Assembly: GCF_000599885.1 (NCBI RefSeq)
Contig: NZ_JFGT01000005.1
Coordinates: forward strand, 434,001 to 498,000
Origin: Pantoea sp. IMH
Lineage (GTDB): Bacteria; Pseudomonadota; Gammaproteobacteria; Enterobacterales; Enterobacteriaceae
Length of the DNA stretch: 64,000 nucleotides
Direction of reading: 5' to 3'
The position numbers and the translations under genes were made by a program. Below are positions 61,563 through 64,000 of the stretch, piece by piece. Each line of letters begins with the position of its first letter. The stretch's first letter is position 1. The notes under the pieces are model-generated. The model had not been told where the DNA came from, made no database searches, and saw only the letters and a program-made list of their open reading frames with translations.

Positions 61563-61578
61563 AGTGATGCTGTTCACT
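61563..61578 (-). promoter_or_regulatory. CRP-like site upstream of the TRAP operon
   Basis: AGTGA-TGCTGT-TCACT: a symmetric GTGA-N6-TCAC core, just upstream (relative to the operon) of the KdgR-like box. Confidence 0.6.
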
Positions 61579-61875
61579 TTTTGTCTGAAAGACGATTTCA
61601 GAAAGCATTTTCGACGGCGGTGATTTATTAATTCGCATCAATGGCTTGAGAAAGAGTGACCGCATTACTAAAAAATAAGTAATAAGCTTAAAAAAGTTGA
61701 AGATCCTGCTTTAATTACGCTTTGCTTAAACTATTTTTTAATTTCATGGCTTCATTCATCATGCTGCGTGGCACTTTTACCCTTAAGCGCACCGCCGCCA
61801 CGACAGATGATCGTTGCTCCCGACGGCAAATAACGTTAGTTTCCTGAAAAAACTTGCCGGGAAGGCGATGACCGC

Positions 61876-62967
61876 ATGAAAACCAAATCCTCTACGCTCT
61901 ATGATGTTGCCCGCCAGGCGGGCGTCTCTTACCAGACGGTGTCGCGCGTGATTAATCAGGCTGAGAACGTTTCTGATAAGACGCGGAAAAAGGTGGAGGC
62001 GGCGATGGCGGCGCTGCACTACGTGCCGAACCGGGTGGCGCAACAGCTAGCAGGCAAGCAGAGCAAGACGCTCGGTCTGGTCACCACCACGCTCTCCCTG
62101 CATGCGCCCTCGCAGATTGCCGCATCGGTCAAATCCACCGCTGGCAGGCACAATTTCAATGTGCTGATCTCCATGCTGGAGCAGCCAGATGCGCAGGGAT
62201 GCCGTCGTGCCATCAGCTATCTGCTTTCACAGCGGGTGGATGGACTGATCGTTAATATGCCGCTTGAAGATGCGGAAGTGCAGATGATGCGCGACGCCTG
62301 TGGTGGCGTACCGCTGATTTTTGCCGACGTTAATCCCGCACTGGCAGCCAACAGCGTGCTGTTTGATCCTGCCGAAGGCGCCAGGCTTGGCGTGTCGCAT
62401 CTGCTGAAGCTGGGGCATCAGCGCATCGCTCTGCTGGCCGGACCGCATGCGTCGGTATCGTCGCGGCTGCGCCTTGAAGGCTGGCTGGCTGGACTGGCGG
62501 CGGCGGCGCTAAAGCCTGTCACGGTGATGTACGGCAACTGGAGCGCCCGATCCGGCTTTGACACTATGTCGGCGCTGCTGGCAAGCGGCACCCGTCCCGA
62601 TGCGCTGCTGGTGGCCAACGATCAGATGGCGCTGGGCGCGATGCGCGCGCTGAGCGAAGCGGGGTTGCAGGTGCCCGCCCAGGTCTCGGTGATTGGCTAT
62701 GACGATACGGAAGACAGCGCCTGCTATATTCCACCGCTGACCACCGTGAAGCAGGATTTCCGCCTGCTGGGTGAGGAGATCGTGGAGCGTCTGGTGCGGC
62801 AAATTGCCAGTGGAGAGGCACAGAGCCAGCCGCGCATCCTGCCGGTCACCCTGGTAGAGCGAAAAACAACCGCACGCCCTGGAGGCACGGCACCAACGCC
62901 CGGTCAGCTGGCGGATGCGCTGATGTTACTGGCCCGTCAGGTGGCCCAGCTGCCGCCTGAACAGTAA
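61876..62967 (+). CDS. lacI: Lactose operon repressor LacI
   Basis: 363 aa, similar along its length to E. coli LacI (360 aa). The DNA-binding helix YDVARQAGVSYQTVSRVINQ keeps the YQTVSR recognition residues. The hinge is PNRVAQQLAGKQSKTLGLV. The core has VANDQMALGAMRALSEAGLQ and VIGYDDTEDSACYIPPLTTV, and the tetramerisation helix LADALMLLARQVAQL is present at the C-terminus. It represses lacZ, which follows 121 nt downstream in the E. coli-like layout. The upstream TRAP operon is divergent and not obviously related. Confidence 0.94.
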   Translation: MKTKSSTLYDVARQAGVSYQTVSRVINQAENVSDKTRKKVEAAMAALHYVPNRVAQQLAGKQSKTLGLVTTTLSLHAPSQIAASVKSTAGRHNFNVLISMLEQPDAQGCRRAISYLLSQRVDGLIVNMPLEDAEVQMMRDACGGVPLIFADVNPALAANSVLFDPAEGARLGVSHLLKLGHQRIALLAGPHASVSSRLRLEGWLAGLAAAALKPVTVMYGNWSARSGFDTMSALLASGTRPDALLVANDQMALGAMRALSEAGLQVPAQVSVIGYDDTEDSACYIPPLTTVKQDFRLLGEEIVERLVRQIASGEAQSQPRILPVTLVERKTTARPGGTAPTPGQLADALMLLARQVAQLPPEQ

Positions 62968-62986
62968 TATCTGAAAGCATCCGTTT

Positions 62987-63002
62987 CGTGAGGCATATCA
63001 CC
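62987..63002 (+). promoter_or_regulatory. CRP site of the lacZ promoter
   Basis: CGTGA-GGCATA-TCACC, with a perfect GTGA-N6-TCAC core. Its centre is about 60 nt upstream of the predicted transcription start, almost the E. coli lac spacing (-61.5). Confidence 0.8.
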
Positions 63003-63019
63003 TAATGGCGGTTTGCCGC

Positions 63020-63048
63020 TTTACTCCTGGTGTTACCCTCAACATAGT
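63020..63048 (+). promoter_or_regulatory. lacZ promoter (-35 and -10)
   Basis: -35 TTTACT (63020-63025), 17-nt spacer, -10 CATAGT (63043-63048). It aligns with the E. coli lac promoter (TTTACA / TATGTT) between the CRP site and the operator. Confidence 0.75.
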
Positions 63049-63054
63049 GTCGTA

Positions 63055-64000
<946 letters not shown>

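Larger units (their letters stand above)
61450..61875. other. Divergent region between the TRAP operon and lacI
   Basis: 426 nt, AT-rich, no gene. It holds a KdgR-like operator and a CRP-like site on the TRAP side. The 61580-61875 half presumably contains the weak lacI promoter, not identified. Confidence 0.45.

Overview
The window looks like chromosomal DNA of a plant-associated enterobacterium, most likely Erwiniaceae (Erwinia/Pantoea group). It carries an Hrp1-type type III secretion system (T3SS) with a DspE/AvrE effector. It also carries ordinary enterobacterial genes: an E. coli-like lac region, mtr, rtcR/rtcB and hexuronate catabolism. The species cannot be fixed from sequence alone.

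Region 1 (1-29.3 kb) is a nearly complete hrp/hrc island. The regulatory block on the minus strand is hrpY (cut by the window edge), hrpX and hrpL. The hrpJ-hrcV-hrpQ-hrcN-hrpO-hrpP-hrcQRSTU operon follows on the plus strand. Reading right to left on the minus strand come hrpS, hrpA-hrpB-hrcJ-hrpD-hrpE, hrpF-hrcC-hrpT, and then dspE-dspF directly after hrpT. A plus-strand pair (harpin and putative translocator) and a convergent harpin-lytic transglycosylase close the island. The regulatory chain is readable: HrpX/HrpY and HrpS act on a sigma-54 promoter before hrpL, and HrpL acts on five hrp boxes that all read GGAACC-15 nt-CCACnnA. No hrpG, hrpV, canonical hrpN, hrpW or full-length hrpK is visible. 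Fragments of phoH and of a DUF1778 antitoxin mark the right edge.

Region 2 (30-37.5 kb) is a gfr-type locus: a LevR-like sigma-54 activator, a perfect sigma-54 promoter, a mannose-family PTS (A, B, C, D) and two SIS-domain deglycases for glucoselysine/fructoselysine phosphates. Region 3 (37.6-44 kb) is a hexuronate locus (uxuB, GPH transporter, uxaC, divergent uxuA) in which uxaC carries a one-base frameshift. An IS3-family element (44.2-45.4 kb) follows.

Region 4 (45.7-58.2 kb) is a mosaic: a DUF4153 membrane protein, an RNA-repair cluster (rtcR, rtcB, RlaP-like nucleotidyltransferase) with a sigma-54 promoter, a broken toxin-antitoxin pair, a helicase scrap, the tryptophan permease Mtr, a compact unit of HNH nuclease, methyltransferase and AT-rich membrane protein, and a family 25 glycosyltransferase. 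Region 5 (58.5-64 kb) is a TRAP transporter operon with KdgR-like and CRP-like sites, then lacI and the start of lacZ with promoter, CRP site and operator in the E. coli arrangement.

No tRNA, rRNA or CRISPR array was recognised. The least explained items are the HNH-methyltransferase-membrane unit, the hrpG/hrpV-less T3SS with dspEF joined to hrpT, and the periodic RRxS repeats in DspE.
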